Source of the DNA: Terriglobia bacterium
GTDB lineage: Bacteria; Acidobacteriota; Terriglobia; Bryobacterales; Bryobacteraceae
Length of the DNA stretch: 64,000 nucleotides
Assembly: GCA_020073305.1 (NCBI GenBank)
Contig: JAIQFK010000029.1
Span: forward strand, 62,001-126,000
Direction: 5' to 3'
A program made the translations under genes and the position numbers. Shown here in pieces: positions 61,490-64,000 of the stretch (position 1 is the first letter of the stretch; each line of letters opens with the position of its first letter). The notes under the pieces were generated by a model, which made no database searches, was not told the origin of the DNA, and worked only from the letters and a program-made list of their open reading frames with translations.

Positions 61490-64000
61490 ATGAATAGTCA
61501 GCAGCGAAATGGCACCGCGCCAGAGCGAGTGGATTTTTCGAAGATCAAAGCATCCATTCCGATTCCGAACCTGATCGAGGTTCAACGGCAATCCTACGAG
61601 CGGTTCCTGCAAATGGACCTGCTTCCCAACGAAAGGGAAGACACAGGCCTGCAAACGGTATTCAATTCCGTGTTTCCGATCTCCGACTTTCGCGGCGTGA
61701 GCCAGTTGGAGTTCGTGGATTACTCGATCGGCAACTGGGAGTGCAAGTGCGGGAACCTGAAAGGTCTGCATCACCTGCGCTCCACTTGCCGCAATCCGCA
61801 GTGCGGCGCTACCATCCGCACCGACCCGTTCCATGCCGGCGACGTGCTGTGCCATCACTGCGGCACGTTCAACAAAAACGTAGTCACGTTCTGCAACAAA
61901 TGCGGCGATCCGGTCGGGCTCCAATTGAAGTACGACATGGTGGAATGCCAGGAGCGGGGCATGACGTATGCCGCGCCCCTCAAGGTCACCATCCGCCTGA
62001 CGGTCTACGCCAAGGATCCCGAAACCGGCGCCAAGAGCGTTCGCGACATCAAAGAGCAGGAAGTCTTCTTCGGGGAAATCCCGCTGATGACGGACAACGG
62101 CACGTTCATTATCAACGGCACCGAACGCGTGATCGTTTCGCAGTTGCACCGCTCTCCGGGCGTCTTCTTCGAGCGTGTCCCGGCGCAGGGATACTACCTC
62201 GGCAAGATCATTCCCTATCGCGGGAGCTGGGTTGAGTTCGAATACGACATCAAGAACCTGCTGTACGTGCGCATCGACCGCAAGCGGAAGTTCTATGGAT
62301 CGGTGTTTCTGCGCGCCCTGGGGCTCAAGACCGATGAGCAGATTCTGCGCACCTTTTACCGCATCGACAAGATCAACATCAAGGACAAGAAGCTGTATTG
62401 GGTAGTGGATGACGGCCTGATCGGCTTGAAGCTCTCGCACGCCATCAGCACCAAGGGCGGGGAAACGGTAGTCGGCCAGGGCAAGAAGATTACCCCTTCG
62501 CTGATGAAGGAAATCCAGAAGGCGCGCATCCAGCAAGTCGAGGTTGCCGTCAACGATCTCGAAGGCGCATACATCGCGGCCGACGTGGTCGACATGTCGA
62601 CCGGCGAGGTCATGATCGACGCCAACCAGGAGCTGACCACCACTACGATCGCCAAGCTCATCGAAGCCGGGATTGAGAGCTTCGAGTTTTTCTTTCCCGA
62701 GCGCGACGACGTGGGCACGGTCATTTCATCGACCATCCGCAAGGACAGCGTCAAAGCCCAGAATGAAGCGCTGATCGAGATCTATCGCAAGCTGCGTCCA
62801 GGCGATCCGCCGACGCTCGACACCGCCACCCAGTTGTTCCAGGGCATGTTCTTCGACCCGCGCAAGTACGATTTCTCGCGCGTCGGGCGCATGAAGTTCA
62901 ATATCAAGCTGTTTGACCGCGCGGATGCCACCAAGCTGGATAACCGCACGCTGACCTCAGACGATTTCTACGCCACCATCCGGTATTTGCTGAAACTGCG
63001 CAAGGGCATCGGGGTAGTGGATGACATCGATCACCTGGGGAACCGCCGCGTGCGCGCGGTAGGCGAGTTGCTGGAAAACCAGTTTCGCATCGGCCTGGTG
63101 CGCATGGAGCGGGCTATCAAGGAAAAGATGTCCGTCTACCAGGAAATGTCTACGGCCATGCCGCATGACCTGGTGAACGCCAAGCCGGTGATGGCCGCGA
63201 TCCGCGAGTTCTTCGGATCGAGCCAGCTCTCGCAGTTCATGGATCAGACCAATCCGTTGTCGGAGATCACGCACAAGCGGCGCCTTTCGGCCCTCGGGCC
63301 GGGCGGCCTTTCCCGCGAGCGCGCCGGGTTCGAGGTTCGCGACGTGCATCCGACGCACTATGGGCGTATTTGCCCCATCGAGACCCCGGAAGGTCCGAAT
63401 ATCGGTCTCATCTCGTCGCTTTCCTGTTTTGCGCGCATCAATGAGTTCGGCTTCATCGAGAGCCCGTATCGCAAGGTGGTGAAGGGCGTGGTCATCGATG
63501 AAGTCCGGATTCTCAATCCGGGCGACACCGATTACAAAGTCGGCGATATCGTGCGGCGCGTGGACGTGGAGAAAGCCAACCGCGACATCAGCGCCAAGAA
63601 GCAGCCGGCCGAATACGAGGCCCACTGCGAATACCTGTCGGCATGGGAGGAAGACAAGTACATCATCGCCCAGGCCAACGTAGAGCTGGATGAGAAAGGC
63701 CGCATTGTTCCCGAACTGGCCAATGCGCGCCAGGCGGGCAACTTCGTGCTGAAGCAGAGGGATGAGATCGAATACATCGACGTCAGCCCGAAGCAGTTGG
63801 TCTCAGTGGCCGCCAGCTTGATTCCGTTCCTGGAGAACGACGACGCGAACCGCGCGCTCATGGGTTCCAACATGCAGCGCCAGGCCGTTCCGCTGCTCCG
63901 CGCCGATGCGCCTTACGTGGGCACCGGCATGGAACATGTCACGGCGCGGGATTCGGGTGCGGTGGTGCTCTGCAAACGCCCGGGCATCGTGGATTCGGTC
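61490..64000 (+). CDS. rpoB: RNA polymerase beta subunit (3' end beyond window)
   Basis: 837 codons to the window edge. ATG 61490 is preceded by AGGAG at 61479-61483; an earlier ATG at 61486 reads ATG-AAT-GAA-TAG and is a decoy. [20 protein letters not shown], the LTYAAPL-equivalent [32 protein letters not shown] and the rifampicin-region sequence [19 protein letters not shown] are intact. Residues 83-146 are an insertion with eight Cys (85, 87, 100, 105, 121, 124, 135, 138) that E. coli beta does not have. Confidence 0.97.
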   Translation, partial: MNSQQRNGTAPERVDFSKIKASIPIPNLIEVQRQSYERFLQMDLLPNEREDTGLQTVFNSVFPISDFRGVSQLEFVDYSIGNWECKCGNLKGLHHLRSTCRNPQCGATIRTDPFHAGDVLCHHCGTFNKNVVTFCNKCGDPVGLQLKYDMVECQERGMTYAAPLKVTIRLTVYAKDPETGAKSVRDIKEQEVFFGEIPLMTDNGTFIINGTERVIVSQLHRSPGVFFERVPAQGYYLGKIIPYRGSWVEFEYDIKNLLYVRIDRKRKFYGSVFLRALGLKTDEQILRTFYRIDKINIKDKKLYWVVDDGLIGLKLSHAISTKGGETVVGQGKKITPSLMKEIQKARIQQVEVAVNDLEGAYIAADVVDMSTGEVMIDANQELTTTTIAKLIEAGIESFEFFFPERDDVGTVISSTIRKDSVKAQNEALIEIYRKLRPGDPPTLDTATQLFQGMFFDPRKYDFSRVGRMKFNIKLFDRADATKLDNRTLTSDDFYATIRYLLKLRKGIGVVDDIDHLGNRRVRAVGELLENQFRIGLVRMERAIKEKMSVYQEMSTAMPHDLVNAKPVMAAIREFFGSSQLSQFMDQTNPLSEITHKRRLSALGPGGLSRERAGFEVRDVHPTHYGRICPIETPEGPNIGLISSLSCFARINEFGFIESPYRKVVKGVVIDEVRILNPGDTDYKVGDIVRRVDVEKANRDISAKKQPAEYEAHCEYLSAWEEDKYIIAQANVELDEKGRIVPELANARQAGNFVLKQRDEIEYIDVSPKQLVSVAASLIPFLENDDANRALMGSNMQRQAVPLLRADAPYVGTGMEHVTARDSGAVVLCKRPGIVDSV

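Noticed and set aside
1-64000. CRISPR arrays, tRNA and rRNA genes
   Set aside because: No regularly spaced short repeats, and no tRNA-like T-arm or rRNA sequence was recognised by eye; a tRNAscan or Infernal run would be decisive.

Overview
This GC-rich window most likely comes from an acidobacterium of the Solibacteres/Bryobacterales type. The evidence is gene content: Ser/Thr kinases fused to a membrane segment and a TolB-like propeller (three intact or nearly intact, one frameshifted), a winged-helix/kinase/propeller fusion, a TonB receptor with an N-terminal carboxypeptidase-regulatory domain, a lipoprotein combining propeller, HEAT-like repeats and c-type heme, several Gfo/Idh/MocA oxidoreductases and sugar isomerases, and flagellar and ribosomal genes of bacterial type. 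The assignment is inference from family knowledge; no 16S rRNA or tRNA gene was seen.

Layout. 1-3304 (minus): partial TonB receptor, an amidohydrolase and a secreted protein with two tandem HExxH domains. 3476-6523: winged-helix Ser/Thr kinase. 6636-9575: a scarred region where a two-gene insertion element (tyrosine recombinase plus IS91-like HUH transposase, bounded by inverted repeats at 7024 and 9394) lies between two decayed fragments of kinase-propeller genes. 9606-12242 (minus): another kinase. 12636-15300: folD, coaE and an HtrA-like protease in overlapping order. 15237-17023: small accessory genes, a hicBA toxin-antitoxin pair and a REP-like inverted repeat. 17027-21188: a five-gene translationally coupled sugar-phosphate operon (HAD phosphatase, deoxyhypusine-synthase-like protein, HldE-like PfkB kinase, ROK kinase, GmhA-like isomerase). 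21351-21811: decayed DUF4160/DUF2442 pair. 21808-24671 (minus): Zn-dehydrogenase, inositol-phosphatase-like enzyme, diheme cytochrome c.

24728-33256 (plus): DUF488 pair, acyl-CoA ligase plus amidohydrolase, a broken Phd/YefM antitoxin, the large heme lipoprotein and two small DUF proteins. 33347-34519 (minus): Gfo/Idh/MocA oxidoreductase. 34629-39849: rhomboid protease, CcsA/HemX-like membrane protein, hemA, hemC and a CobA-HemD fusion, an early tetrapyrrole operon ending at a large palindrome. 39997-43547 (minus): DUF309, a UDP-sugar epimerase, a sugar isomerase and a glycosyltransferase/methyltransferase fusion. 43619-48735 (plus): oxidoreductase, peroxiredoxin, ThiE-like protein, two APC permeases. 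48760-52826 (minus): flagellar C-ring genes with FliG, FliM and three FliN-type proteins, plus a DUF4440 protein. 53010-53912 (minus): sugar isomerase. 53975-59224: tandem kinase duplicates, the second broken. 59357-64000: rplA, rplJ, rplL and rpoB, whose product carries an eight-cysteine insertion.

The best candidates for new biology are the operon that places a deoxyhypusine-synthase-like protein among heptose-type sugar enzymes, the cysteine-rich insertion in the RNA polymerase beta subunit, the tandem-HExxH secreted protein, and the inverted-repeat-bounded recombinase/HUH-transposase element.
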